Of a stretch of 64,000 bases of DNA, positions 1 to 10,895 are shown piece after piece. The stretch comes from Medicago truncatula (taxonomy: Eukaryota > Streptophyta > Magnoliopsida > Fabales > Fabaceae), in NCBI RefSeq assembly GCF_003473485.1, contig NC_053042.1, positions 44,541,762 through 44,605,761 of the forward strand. The letters are read 5' to 3'. The position numbers were made by a program, and so were the translations under genes. Position 1 is the stretch's first letter. Each line of letters starts with the position of its first letter. The notes below the pieces were generated by a model. That model had not been told where the DNA came from. It saw only the letters and a list, made by a program, of their open reading frames with translations, and made no database searches.

Positions 1-83
1 TACGTATGTTTCTATTTGGAACATAAGGTGATATATACATTACCCAAACAATGACGTGTTGTAATTTCAAATGAGGTAGTAGA

Positions 84-91
84 TATAAATA
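84..91 (+). promoter_or_regulatory. TATA box of the type I MADS gene
   Basis: The octamer TATAAATA lies 93 bases ahead of the chosen MADS start codon. That spacing would put transcription initiation near position 115 with a short leader. This is a consensus match plus correct position; no transcript evidence is visible. Confidence 0.55.
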
Positions 92-176
92 CCGGACGGC
101 ACGACATTGAACAAATAACGCACTTTTTTTCTTCTTCTCATTTCTCGTAACTTTCTTTGAAATTCTGTTGCAACCA

Positions 177-650
177 ATGGCAAGAAGAAAGGTGAAGCTG
201 GCCTTAATTCCCGATGACTCGGCAAGGAAGGCGAGCTACAACAAAAGAAAGAAGGGTCTCTTAAAGAAGGTAAGTGAACTCACCATTCTTTGTGATGTTC
301 CAGCTTGTGCTATAATTTCCAGTCCTTTTGATTCTCGGACAGAGGTCTGGCCGCATCCAGAAGGAGCCAATAAGATAATTGAGAGGTTTCAAAATTTATC
401 TGTGAAAGATGAAACTAGAAATGTGAGCCATGAAAGGTTTATCATGCAGACGATTGCCAAAGCCAGGGACAAACTAAGAAAGTTGAAATATGAGAATCAT
501 GAGCAAGAGTGGGATCTTTTTATGCTCATGAAATTGCAAGCCAACAACAATATTCTTGATGGACTGACTACTGAAGAAGTGAAGGATCTTGGAAAGCGTG
601 CTGAGAAGAAGTTGAAGGAGGTTGATGAGAAGATTGATACACTTGATTGA
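177..650 (+). CDS. Type I (M-gamma, AGL80-like) MADS-box transcription factor, single exon
   Basis: The 157-residue protein starts MARRKVKLALIPDDSARKAS and carries a full MADS DNA-binding domain over residues 1-60, with the KRKKGLLKK core and the LCDVPACAIISSPFD strand region. It is followed by the EVWP motif typical of the M-gamma (AGL80/PHERES) group. The rest is charged and helical, and there is no K-box, as expected for type I. The start is the ATG at 177; the frame is open further upstream but holds no other ATG. Family members act in the nucleus, mostly in central cell and endosperm, as heterodimers with M-alpha proteins; that role here is inferred from family. A TATA box lies 93 bases upstream. 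Intact and of normal length; single-exon structure is usual for this class. Confidence 0.9.
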   Translation: MARRKVKLALIPDDSARKASYNKRKKGLLKKVSELTILCDVPACAIISSPFDSRTEVWPHPEGANKIIERFQNLSVKDETRNVSHERFIMQTIAKARDKLRKLKYENHEQEWDLFMLMKLQANNNILDGLTTEEVKDLGKRAEKKLKEVDEKIDTLD

Positions 651-1908
651 TGAAATGTTTTTTTAATTTATTTGTTGTTCTTTTGATTTATTTAAATTGC
701 ATGCAATTTTGGTTTCTGCTCTGAGAGCATTGTGATGCATCTATCATTAGGTCATCTAAATAAAATTCATGGACTTCAATTATATGTGTTATAAACCTTG
801 TCTTTGAAATTCTTCCATAAAGATATCCTCCTTGAATTTGGTACTTCAAAGTTATAAGAGTAAGAATTTATTGCAACATTAGTATCTTAGTTAAAAGGTA
901 ATGACAATATGGTTCTAATTTTACAAGAAGTCCTTGTAGAAATAAAAAAAATACTTGTATAGGATTTAATTACATTAATTTAAGGTTTTACTTTCTATAA
1001 ACAAAAACATGGAAGGACATAGATCTAACCAAGGTTTTCAAATCGAGTGTTAATACATAAATTCGTCCGAGTTTCATTTTTAGGTATCAAAATCGTGTAA
1101 ACTCGGACATAAACTCATTTTTTGGTAAAATTGAAAAGTTGATCGAGTTAACAAGTGCTCGTGAAAGGGAAAAAACAAATTAAGAATAAGGAGTGTTATG
1201 ATAATCAACCCTAGAACAAATTTTAGAAACATCGTGTGTTCTATTTTCTTTGTTTTTTCTCCATCGATTTCGAGATAACTTTAGTGAAACTTTGATTATC
1301 TAAATGATTCATCTGTCACCGTTATTATTTTAAAGGCTTTTCAAGAGACCCAATATCATGAGCGACTTTCAAATTACGAATCTAGCAAACAAGGTTTCGA
1401 TGAACTTTGAGGATTTCATCATCCACCATTGTATCACTCTAAAGACCAAAAATAAATGAGAAATGATATTTGTACCTAAAATATCATTTACATGTTGTTC
1501 CTCTCTTTGTATCATGTAAGCTCTTGATTAGAAATATATTATAAGCGACAACCTTTTTATTTATTTTTTGCATTTTAGTACTCTACTAGAGAGTTGATTA
1601 ACAATATTAGCATCATCTACTAACTGCAGAGATGTGTCAGCTAAGTCGGGTTTTATGGTGGCCATTTGTTAATTGTAGAGTGAAGAACCTATACTTGGAC
1701 AAAGAAGACATGATTTGCTAACATCAAAATTTTGATGTCAAATATGATATCTTTGTTTTTTTTCTGTATATTATTGAAATGTGTGGAAATTGTAGAAAAT
1801 AATAAGATAGATAAAGATAAACACATAAGATATCATTTGATGTGCAAATCACATAACTGCAACCAAAACGTCAAACCCTCATCCTTTGACATAAGGGAAT
1901 TAGGAGAT
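651..1908. other. Intergenic, no gene recognised
   Basis: This stretch holds the 3' flank of the MADS gene and AT-rich sequence with only short open frames. A 63-codon open frame at 1732-1923 has no recognisable domain and runs into the adjoining MITE. I see no RNA gene or clear transposon end here. Confidence 0.5.
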
Positions 1909-1911
1909 TTA

Positions 1912-2271
1912 GGCTTTGTTTAGGAGTTTGGAGGGTTGGAAATATATAGAAAAATGGATAAAAAATTAACATTTTTTAAAAGAACAGTTTTTTAGAGAAT
2001 GATATAAACTAATACTTATAATTGATATACTTTTAATATTAAAAATATTATAGAAACATAGATTGAATTTGAAAAATTCATATAAACCCTCCATAACCCC
2101 CCCCCCAATACAATTTTTGAGTTCCCCCAAATGAGAGGGATTTTTTTATTATGAGTAAAAAAATTAACCTCCAAAGCCCTCTCCTCCCAATGTCTTCTAT
2201 TTCTTCCACTTGCTCCTTCCTTTTTTCCAAAACTCTTCCCTCTCTTCCCCTCCAAACTCCCAAACAAAGCC
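1912..2271. mobile_element. Tourist-like MITE (PIF/Harbinger type)
   Basis: The left end reads GGCTTTGTTTAGGAGTTTGG and the right end is its near-perfect inverse, ending in CCAAACTCCCAAACAAAGCC. Both ends are flanked by TTA (1909-1911 and 2272-2274). A 3-bp TTA duplication and GGC...GTTTGG termini fit PIF/Harbinger-derived Tourist elements. About 360 bp long with no coding capacity. Superfamily assignment is inferred from termini and duplication only. Confidence 0.7.
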
Positions 2272-2428
2272 TTAGTATATATTTGGTTGCACCGTAGGTG
2301 CACCAAGAGTCACGTTTAAATTAATGAAACACTATTTGATAATAAATATTTGGCTTTCGAAAATGCAAATTGAAGCTTAAATGTGAATTAGCCTCGAGCT
2401 CATATTTAAAGCTTCTGCGGCGAACTAA

Positions 2429-3945
2429 TTTTTTTTGAAGAAGACAAAATAAAATATTATTATAAGGTGTATCAGGGAAGAGACAACATAGTCAAAATCA
2501 GCGTCCAAACAAATATTTACACGCTCTAAACAATGCGAAAAACCAAACAAGAAAAGAAATAACTAAGAGTGGATGCCAAGTAGGGGTGGGAATAGGCCAG
2601 GCCGCCCGTCAGGGGCCTATGGCTCGGCTTACTGAAAGCCCGGCTCGGCCTAACTTGTTTAATGAATGAGTCAAGCTTGAGCTTTTTAAAAAACCTATCA
2701 ATTTATTTAGGTCGGACTTAGGCTTATAAAAAAAGCCTATCAAGCCTATCAGGTCGGCCCGTACATGAGTATGTTACATTTTTTTTTCATATTTATTATT
2801 TATATTTATATATATCAAAAAAGAATTACTATCCTTCAAATTATATCATACCACAATTATTATTATTTCAGGTTTTTTATTTTATTTTGTATTTTGGATA
2901 CAACACAATGTATTTCCCTCATACATCAGATGAACTTCATCTAACCAGGTAAGAGTTACTCACATCAATTACCAACCACCAAAAATTAAAAGATAACACA
3001 CGGTACACACAAATTATTAGTTTAATTTGTATCTAATTAATGTTTATCTCTATATTAAGTACGTTGCATAAATTGAAAGAAAAAAAAAATTAATGAACAA
3101 ACTCTGTTTAAAATTTGTAACACAAACTACGCTTTTAGACAGGTTAATAGGTCAGGCCAGACTTTTAAAAAGGTCAGGCCAGGCTTAAAATAAAGCCTTT
3201 GACAGGTAAAAGGCCAAGGCTTAGGCTTTAGTTTTTTCAACTAGGCCTAGCCTATTTAACCAAAGTCCGACTCGGCCCGGCTCATTCCCACCCCTAATGC
3301 CAAGGATGGTAAACGGACTAAGCCACCGAACATGATAATTGAAGGGAAGAGAAACATATTTCACCTCAACCACATGAAAGTCAGAGACTTAATTTTGTCT
3401 ACCACCTGCACAATCTGGCATTCTTTACCATTAAATAACTTGTTATTTCTTTCTTTTCAAATTTCCTACACGGTTGCAAACCAAATAGTCTGTAAAATTG
3501 AACATTGCGCCTTAGAGTAACCGCCACCAAAACTGAACTGATTAAAATGATCCGCGACAACAAGAGGAATGAGTGTAGCAATGTCCAGCCACTTATAAAT
3601 GAAGTGCCAAACGGACCCAAAACTATTACAATGTAAAAATAAACGATAAGATGTTTCCACCGAGCCACACCCTCTGAGAAACAGCTGAGCAGTGTCATCA
3701 ATAACACCACGACCAATAAAGTTATCCTTTGTAGAGAGCCAGTCTCAAAACAGGCATCAAGCAAACAAGACAACTTTCAGAGGGACACCATACCAAAAAG
3801 AAGAGACAGATACCGCAGAAGCAACATGAGACTGTAAATTCAAGTAATTATAAGCACTGGGAACAATAGAGGCCGAAGAGGAATCCAAGCTCCATATCCA
3901 CCCATTTTGCTGAGCAATTATTTTATATAATACCCCTGTTTGTCT
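2429..3945 (-). mobile_element. 5'-truncated LINE relic (reverse transcriptase zinc-binding region)
   Basis: Read on the minus strand, about 3300-3945 translates with several stops and frame changes into the C-terminal zf-RVT region of plant L1-type LINEs. Recognisable stretches are VPLKVVLFA, a DWLSTKDNFIGRGVID segment, YRLFLHCNSFGSVWHFIYKW, and a terminal KERNNKLFNG block. The 3' end runs on below 2581 to an A-tract (T-run at 2429-2436 on the plus strand). The element is cut in two by the hAT-type insertion at 2581-3296 and is clearly dead. Family knowledge: this cysteine/histidine domain follows the reverse transcriptase in Cin4/L1-clade elements. No target-site duplication was found, and the 5' limit near 3945 is approximate. 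Confidence 0.75.
2581..3296. mobile_element. hAT-type non-autonomous transposon inside the LINE relic
   Basis: Termini are TAGGGGTGGGAAT on the left and its inverse ATTCCCACCCCTA on the right. They are flanked by a perfect 8-bp duplication ATGCCAAG (2573-2580 and 3297-3304). An 8-bp duplication is the hallmark of hAT elements. Sub-terminal regions are rich in GGCC/GGCTCGGC-like motifs in inverted orientation. The 716-bp element has no transposase reading frame, so it must have been moved by an enzyme encoded elsewhere (inference). Confidence 0.85.
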
Positions 3946-4156
3946 ATTATGTCCTTGTCTACTATAAGTAAATCATGCTCCTAAAATAAAATAAATAGTT
4001 TCAAATACAATTAAAATCCATTTTGGTAATGATACTTTCAAAAGCAATTTTGATTCAACTATCTAAACAAAATTAATTGATTATCAATTTTAGGTTGTTG
4101 TATCCAAACATAAATCAATTACACTCAACTCACTATTAATCAAAATCAATTCTATT

Positions 4157-4403
4157 AGGGTGTGTTTGGATTTAAGGTTTAAGAGGGGAAGGGAGAGGAG
4201 GACTTACTTTTCTTTTTTAAATTACGAATATTATAAAATAATTTTTAGAAAATTAAATTAACGATATGATAAATGATCATATAATACTTCAAAAACACTT
4301 AATTTCTTTTTAAAAAACCTTTTACATTGTTCATAATTTAAAAAATAAAAGTGACCCTCCCCTCCGTTCCCCTCCTAAATCCTCAATCCAAACACACTCC
4401 TAA
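4157..4403. mobile_element. MITE-like inverted repeat
   Basis: The left end GGGTGTGTTTGGATTTAAGG is mirrored by a right end finishing CAATCCAAACACACTCC, with a shared purine-rich 'AGGGGAAGGGAG' sub-terminal arm on each side. A 12-bp sequence TCAATTCTATTA occurs just left of the element and again a few bases to its right, but not flush with it. The duplication and superfamily are therefore uncertain. No coding capacity. Confidence 0.55.
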
Positions 4404-4433
4404 ACTCAATTCTATTAACCAAACACACATGAT

Positions 4434-5165
4434 TAGGGGTGTAAATGGGTTGGGTAAACCCAAAAAACCCATCAAACCCACCCAAAAAAACCCAAAAAAG
4501 TGGGTTGGGTTGGGTGATTGGGTGGATATGATTTTAAAAAATGAAAAACCCATAAAAAATAATGGGTTTTGGGTAAAACTGGATCCATACCCAATAAACC
4601 AACTTACCCAATAATTTTCAAATTTTAATTTCATTTTCATAGGGAAGAAGAAGAATAACAAGTGTTTTGATCATAAATTTAGTTTAATTTCTAAAATTGA
4701 CACAACACATCCTCTATATTGAAAATAAAAAAAATATTAGAGTTACAAATTATGATGTTGCAATTTATAGTTACTTTGATGCTAAAGCAATTTTACGTCA
4801 TTCAACTTTAATTTATTTCAAGTATTCGATAATTAAATTTTTTATTTAATATTAAAATTTATTATTTTATGATGCTAAAATATAGTGAAAATAGGTTACA
4901 TAATTATTTTAAGAAAATAAAAAGTTGAGAAATTTTTATGAAAAAAATACAAGGACTCGTCGTTTAGTCATTTCATATTAACAAAAAAAAAAAATTGGGT
5001 AACCCACTACCCAACCCAAACCAAACCGAAAATTAGTGGGTTTGCCCAAACCCACCCATTAATTTAACGGGTGGATATTTTACCTAACCCAAACCAGAAT
5101 ACTGTATATGGTTCGGGTCTTGGGTTTAGCCAAACCCAACCCAAATCGACCCACTTACACCCCTA
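4434..5165. mobile_element. hAT-type non-autonomous transposon
   Basis: The element begins TAGGGGTGTAAATGGGTTGG and ends in the inverse ...ACTTACACCCCTA. It is bounded by a perfect 8-bp duplication CACATGAT (4426-4433 and 5166-5173). The 732-bp interior is dominated by GGGTTGGG/AACCCAAC-type repeats near both ends. No transposase is encoded; overlapping open frames on both strands inside it are by-products of this repetitive composition. The duplication is intact, suggesting a fairly recent insertion. Confidence 0.85.
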
Positions 5166-5775
5166 CACATGATACGTCCTATTTTTAAAAATTATCACAT
5201 TTTCATAAAATAAAAAGTATATGTCCCCGTTCATGTTAGAGGGTGTGTGTGAGGCGCCCAAACCACGTGATCAGGCACCCTGCCTCAATTCAACACCTAT
5301 AAATGTGATCTCAAGCAATATAGCTTTCCATCTACTTTGAAGAACCCAAGATTGGTTCATATTGCTTGAGGCCTCAACAAGGTAATGTAAATGGCTCGCT
5401 TGAAAATGTTATAGGAAGATCAGTTTTTGGATGTCTTATGCGTGATAGCTATATTATTCATCGTGGAGTTCCATTATAATATTATTGTAACAGATTCACC
5501 AACAAATTTGACACTTTTTTCGGTATTAATGACACTTAAAACGTCGGTCAATGAGGAGTTCATCTCCTATTTTGCACTCTACTAAATAGACACCCTCATT
5601 ATCACTTTAGAGAAATCGACCTCTATAAAGATTTTAGTGCTTTTATAAGTACTATCTTTGCCATCTTTTACGAATCTCACGTATGCTAATCTCATTTTGC
5701 TTTGATTTCCGGCGTCTATACATCATATTTTGACATGTGATTTATTATATGAATAAATCTTCTCTTATTGAGTTA

Positions 5776-6030
5776 CACTCCCTCCGTCCCATACCACACA
5801 GTTGACTTATCATGTATGTCAATGCATAATTTTGATTTTAAATTATTTTTAATATTCAATTAAAAAAAATTATGAAAATTTGATATTCTAAAAATATTCA
5901 TCGAAACGAATCCAACATCTTATATGTTATATTTTGTCTTTATATATATTAGTAGAAAAATAAGATCAAAACATGTTATGTGAATCGTACGCATTTTCAA
6001 ATTATGTCATTTAAAAAGAGACGGAGGGAG
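5776..6030. mobile_element. Stowaway-type MITE
   Basis: Left terminus CTCCCTCCGTCCCA is mirrored by GACGGAGGGAG followed by TA at 6031-6032. The left TA is two bases away from the terminus. The length of about 255 bp, AT-rich interior and termini fit Stowaway (Tc1/mariner-derived) MITEs. Confidence 0.7.
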
Positions 6031-6362
6031 TAACTTATAAGGGGAGACATTTTTTTATTTTTTTGGTCAAATAACGATCCTAACACATTCAAACTGGAGA
6101 CATATTTACATATGATGTACAGTATTGTTGGTGTTTCCAAAACTATAACAGAATTAATAAAAAGTGCAAAATATGAAAGAGATTTCGTATCACCTAAATA
6201 CTAAATTATATGGCTCTAGGAGATATTGTGAGAACAATATCAATCTCAAGCATTCAAAATCCCAACTATGTGATTTGTGAAACTTTATATGATTACAAAG
6301 GCCAGCTAGTAACTGTGGTATTTGTTTTGTTAAAAACATTTGCGCATTCATGTTGCAGCAAA

Positions 6363-7084
6363 CTAAGAACAGCAACCACCTCTTTGGGATGTCTCGTAAA
6401 AGCGCTTTTGCTTTTGTCTCTTCACTTCTACGGACCCTTTTTCGCGCAAACTTGGTACCTCTAATATCTGCAAATCAATTTATATGGAAAAACAGCAAAG
6501 CTTAGCCGGTTGAAAGCTGTTAAGATTTTAGTGGAAAAAGGTGATTGGTGCAACAAAATGCTGTATACTTCACTGCAAGAATCTGAACAATTGTGCAACA
6601 TAACACTGATATATAGAATACTATTTCTACTAAAATTATATGAAGAAATGCTTATGCCTTTGCATATGGAGCAAGTAATTAACTTCATCAAGAAGACCAA
6701 ATATTATATTTCTCAACACCCCTCTTCAAGTTATCAGATTTGGTATGACCACAATTCGAAATCAAACCAATTTGGAGATTTAGTATTTTCTAACGATGTA
6801 ACATTTTTATTATAAAGAAAAAGATCTTTCAAATAAGGCAATGGAGGTGCATTTTGTGCAAGTTGTTTAGATCAGCTTATTGTGGAACTAAAAAATATTT
6901 AATCCCAGTCATAAAATAAAAACAAGGCATAAGAGGTAATGAAAATATGCTTCATGCAGAGAACTCTAACTTCTTTGTTAAAAAGCATCCATTTTGAAAC
7001 ATTCAAGCTATAAGAGGATTGAGAAATTAAAGTAACATTTTACTCTATACTGAGATCTAAGGGACAAGAAAGACGAAACAAAAA

Positions 7085-7132
<48 letters not shown>

Positions 7133-10100
7133 ATTTGGAATCAAGAATGGTGACAGCAGAACTATGCGGATTTGGTGACCAAAGGTGTCACTTCGGAAGA
7201 ATGTTCAATGCAAACTCAGTTTCTTGAGTCACCTCTCTTATGCATAATACAAGATTGAACACATTGATAGTCGATGTAGGACTATCATTCAAATTGAATA
7301 CCATCAAACTAGACTACTACAGATGTATAAAAATCATAAATTAATACCTTTAATGTGAGATCTTTAAAGCATTGCTGAACATTTTCTTTGGTTTTGGCAC
7401 TACACTCTAGGAACAAGCATCTATGTTCCTTTGCAAGAGCCATACCCTCTTCTTTACTTACAGCTCTTTCACTCTCCTGAAAAGGGAAATACAATACAAC
7501 ATAAACTCTTCAAATAAGTTATCAGGTAGTATGATGGGGGAAAACATAATCTGTATGGTTTTCTGTCTTTTCCTGAGCAACTAATGAACTGCAAGACCAT
7601 AGAGCATAAAATTTACCTTATCCACCTTATTGCCAACAAGAATTTTGATACAATCATGATTAGTGGAGTAAAGTCCAACTTCTTTTGCCCATGTGCCCAC
7701 CAGGTTTGTAAATGTCTCACGCCGTGTTACATCATACACTAAATTAGAAAATTGAAGATAAAATATGTTAGATGTCAGCACTAAAGGCAATACAGAAAAA
7801 TCTGATAAGTAATATTTGTAGCAAAATGTTCCAGGGGATATTAGTACATCCAAACATTGCTATAACAAAATAACTTGTGTGTGCTTGATTTCAAGGGCCT
7901 GATGTGTGGGAAGAACAACAATAACGGACAAAATGTAATTTTCACAATTATGAAACTAACTACTAATATTTACATATCATAAATCTAAATGTATATATAA
8001 AAAATAAATTACATTTTATAATATAAATAGCATACCAAGAACGATTCCATGTGCGCCTCTGTAATAAGAACATATCACTGTTCCAAACCTCTCTTGTCCA
8101 GCTGCCAAAAAAAAAAAACTAAATATTATAATCTAACTACAACAGGTCAACACTGCAAGATTTCATGTTAACAGACTGTGTTGTTTGACAAAATCACGGT
8201 ACCAAACTGTGGTTCTCACAAACTCACCTCACCGTCAATCCAAACATGCACTAAACAAATGGAGAAAAATCATCGCTACTGCTCATTGATGAACTAGTGC
8301 TATCACAGAGAAATGCATATTTATTTAAGTGCTTTCTATCAGTTAAAATATGATGATTTTGAGTTCTGTTCACAGGTTTGGATTTGCGTGGGAACACCTT
8401 GAGAAGTTGAAGATATATTAGATTCAAGGAAAATTCAAATTTACTTGATGTTGACGTCTTTGGTGCCAAGTCCTTTTAAGGACACAACCATGAGGTCTAT
8501 TCTATTGGGCCTAGGTGAACAACACTGCTCATGAGAACATAATCCGACGACCAACAAAAGAAGTAATCATCCATGAACCAGTGAACAGAGAAATCTGATT
8601 GAATAGGTAATGCTTTAGTATTGTTCAAAAAAAAGGTAATGCTTTAGTAGCCGAATCCAACATGGCCAATGAAAACCTCGACCTGATTTAGTGTTGCCCA
8701 ATTTCATTTTATACCAGTCCTCATTAGGTGACTATGAATGCTATAAAAGCATATGTATTCTACAGCCTTTCAGATTTTTCATGTTACATGTTGTAATTTA
8801 TTTCATAAATACTTCTAGATTAGTATACTTTTAAATGCATTAGTGTTAGCAATTTAAGATTGCCAAAGCCTGCTGCAATCTCTGTTTGGAATTTCAGTGG
8901 GATTTTGTTACAATATTTATGTACTGAAAGTATTTTCATTTAGCATAACCATTTAGTTTTATGTGCTAAGTTGGAAAGTGTGCAGTGGTAAAGTTTTAAA
9001 ATATTCTCCGTATTGTAAGAGCTCATGCATATATTCTGATCAAGGATCCAAAGAATGAATTATCCATCATATATGGAAATGTAATTTTCTCTCTACACAC
9101 ATTCTCTGATTTGAACCAGATTTCAATCTAATTTGCTGGAATTCCTGCTCTAGAGAAGTGGATTTTTCGGATTCCTCCCGAATCATGGTGGATGGAAGGA
9201 TTTACCCCTAGCATGACACTAGGGGTCTCATATGATCCTAAGTTCACTCGTTTCATCCATGAGAACAAGGATGTGCTTGAAGGGGACAATATTGTTATAG
9301 TATTTAGGCTTAATGATGTGTTTCGTCCTTGCAATTAGGCGTCATTTAAAAATTAGTCCCTGTAATCGTTAATCCTGGCAATTTACCCTTGCATTGTTTA
9401 ATCATTTAAAATTTCGTCATTTGACCAACTTAATCACTGCCACGTCATCAAATTAGCAAAATGGCATGGGAATGGACAAAAATACCCTCGTCATCCATTC
9501 GTGAAATGACATTTTTACCCCTGTCTTCATCTTCTTCTCATAATAAAGACGAGGGTATTTTTGTCCATTCCATGCCATTTTGCTAATTTGATGACTTGGT
9601 AGTGATTAAGTTGGTCAAAGGACGAAATTTTAAATGATTAAACAATGCAAAGGTAAATTGCCAGGATTAGCGATTACATGGACTAATTTTTAAATGACGC
9701 CTAATTGCAAGGACGAAACACATCATTAAGCCTAGTATTTATATACTGCAAGTATTTTCATTTAGCATATTCGTATAGTTTTATGCACTGAGTTAGGAAG
9801 TGTGTAGTGGTAAATTGTTAGAACATTCTGCTTATTGCAAGGGTTCATGCCTATAATGATGCAAGTCTTTTCAATTGCTTCAATCATCATTGAGCAATCC
9901 AGATGATATAAAGAAGAGAAGGAACCATTTGACGGGTTTATTTAGTAACGGAACAGAATTACATTGGTTTTATTCCTTATAACATCACCCGAGAAATGTC
10001 TTTACAAAAAGATAAATGAAAACATGATCAAATGACCTAGGAAAGCACCAACCTGTGTCCCAAATAGTAAGCTTCAATCTTTTATCACCAATTGTAAAAA

Positions 10101-10895
10101 GCTTGATTTTGAAATCTACTCCTGTGAATGATTTAAGAATACCAACAACTCAGTATGCAACAAAAAACATAATAAGAAAATTAAAATGCCAAAATTTCAA
10201 AGACAAATACCACAGAATTCAGATAAACTACCCTATTATAAAAAAAAACTCACCATTTCATAGTATATAATGTAAAAATTTATCAAAGTTTCAAACAAGA
10301 TGCTCATGATAAAAGAATTTTTTTAATGAATATATAACATTGAAAATAAATACTAGCAGTATTAAGCATGTGCTCTCCATTGGTTGGTTCATGTTTTCAT
10401 ATTATATGATACTGTATTTTTTATTAAAATAACTACAAAAATGCCAAATTATTTTTCATGTTACTTCTTGTTTTCAAGAATTTGGAAAGGGAAAATTCCC
10501 TCACAAAATCTTGAAAACATACTAACATCAATGTGCTACTTTTGTAATTACCATTAAGAACAAGATATCAACTGAAAATAAAAATAGAAAACAGACCATT
10601 AGACCAAACACTCAATGTATGACCATGAAGTAACAAATCAAAATGAATCAAGAAATAAAAATAGTAAATTCTTCTCTAACACAAATGATGATATATAGTA
10701 GAAACTAGAAAGAAAAAGTAAAAGGAAAGAAGAGAAGAGAAGAGAACCAATAGTGGGAGAAAGGTCATCAAGTGAGTTAGCATTAGAGATAAAGCTGAGA
10801 AGAAGACTACTCTTGCCAACACCAGAATCACCAATCAACAAAACCTTAAAAGAGTAATCATAGTTACTATTTCCAACTTTTGAAGAAGAACCCAT
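6363..10895 (-). CDS. RABC2-type (Rab18-like) small GTPase, six exons
   Basis: Exons on the minus strand are 10895-10748, 10121-10053, 8101-8036, 7738-7617, 7476-7348 and 6467-6363; phases close to give 212 residues, close to the ~210 of Arabidopsis RABC2a. Visible motifs are the P-loop GDSGVGKSS (22-30), effector SPTIG (47-50 region), switch II WDTAGQERF (70-78), NKVD (131-134), ECSAK (159-163) and C-terminal GGCCS (208-212), the last giving double-cysteine prenylation for membrane anchoring. The family acts in vesicle transport and peroxisome/ER-related trafficking; that role is inferred. Switch II reads RFGTVICSYYRG where I recall RFRTLTSSYYRG in Arabidopsis, so this copy is somewhat divergent. 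Intron 2 (1951 bp) hosts a fold-back transposon; intron 5 (880 bp) holds a (TA)n tract. Confidence 0.9.
7089..7129. repeat. (TA)n microsatellite in RAB intron 5
   Basis: About 20 uninterrupted TA units lie in the last intron of the RAB gene. Likely length-polymorphic; no function is implied. Confidence 0.9.
9306..9733. mobile_element. Mutator-like fold-back element in RAB intron 2
   Basis: About 185 bp at the left end (starting AGGCTTAATGATGTGTTTCG) is repeated almost perfectly in inverse at the right end, leaving only a loop of roughly 55 bp. It is flanked by a 7-bp direct repeat AGTATTT (9299-9305 and 9734-9740). Very long terminal repeats with no coding sequence fit non-autonomous Mutator-like elements, although 9-bp duplications are usual. 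Because it lies within a transcribed intron, the transcript could form a ~185-bp hairpin. Confidence 0.8.

Noticed and set aside
3399-3773. 124-codon minus-strand open frame taken as a membrane protein
   Set aside because: The adjacent frame gives the LINE zf-RVT sequence; this frame is a shadow of the dead LINE.
4351-4661. Overlapping plus- and minus-strand open frames of 87-92 codons
   Set aside because: They lie across the end of a MITE and the GGGTTGGG-rich arm of a hAT element; openness follows from the repeat composition.
7121-7200. Idea that the RAB gene lost its C-terminal exon or ends in a degraded FCCHHS segment here
   Set aside because: The true last exon was found further on at 6467-6363, ending GGCCS with correct phase, so the gene is complete.
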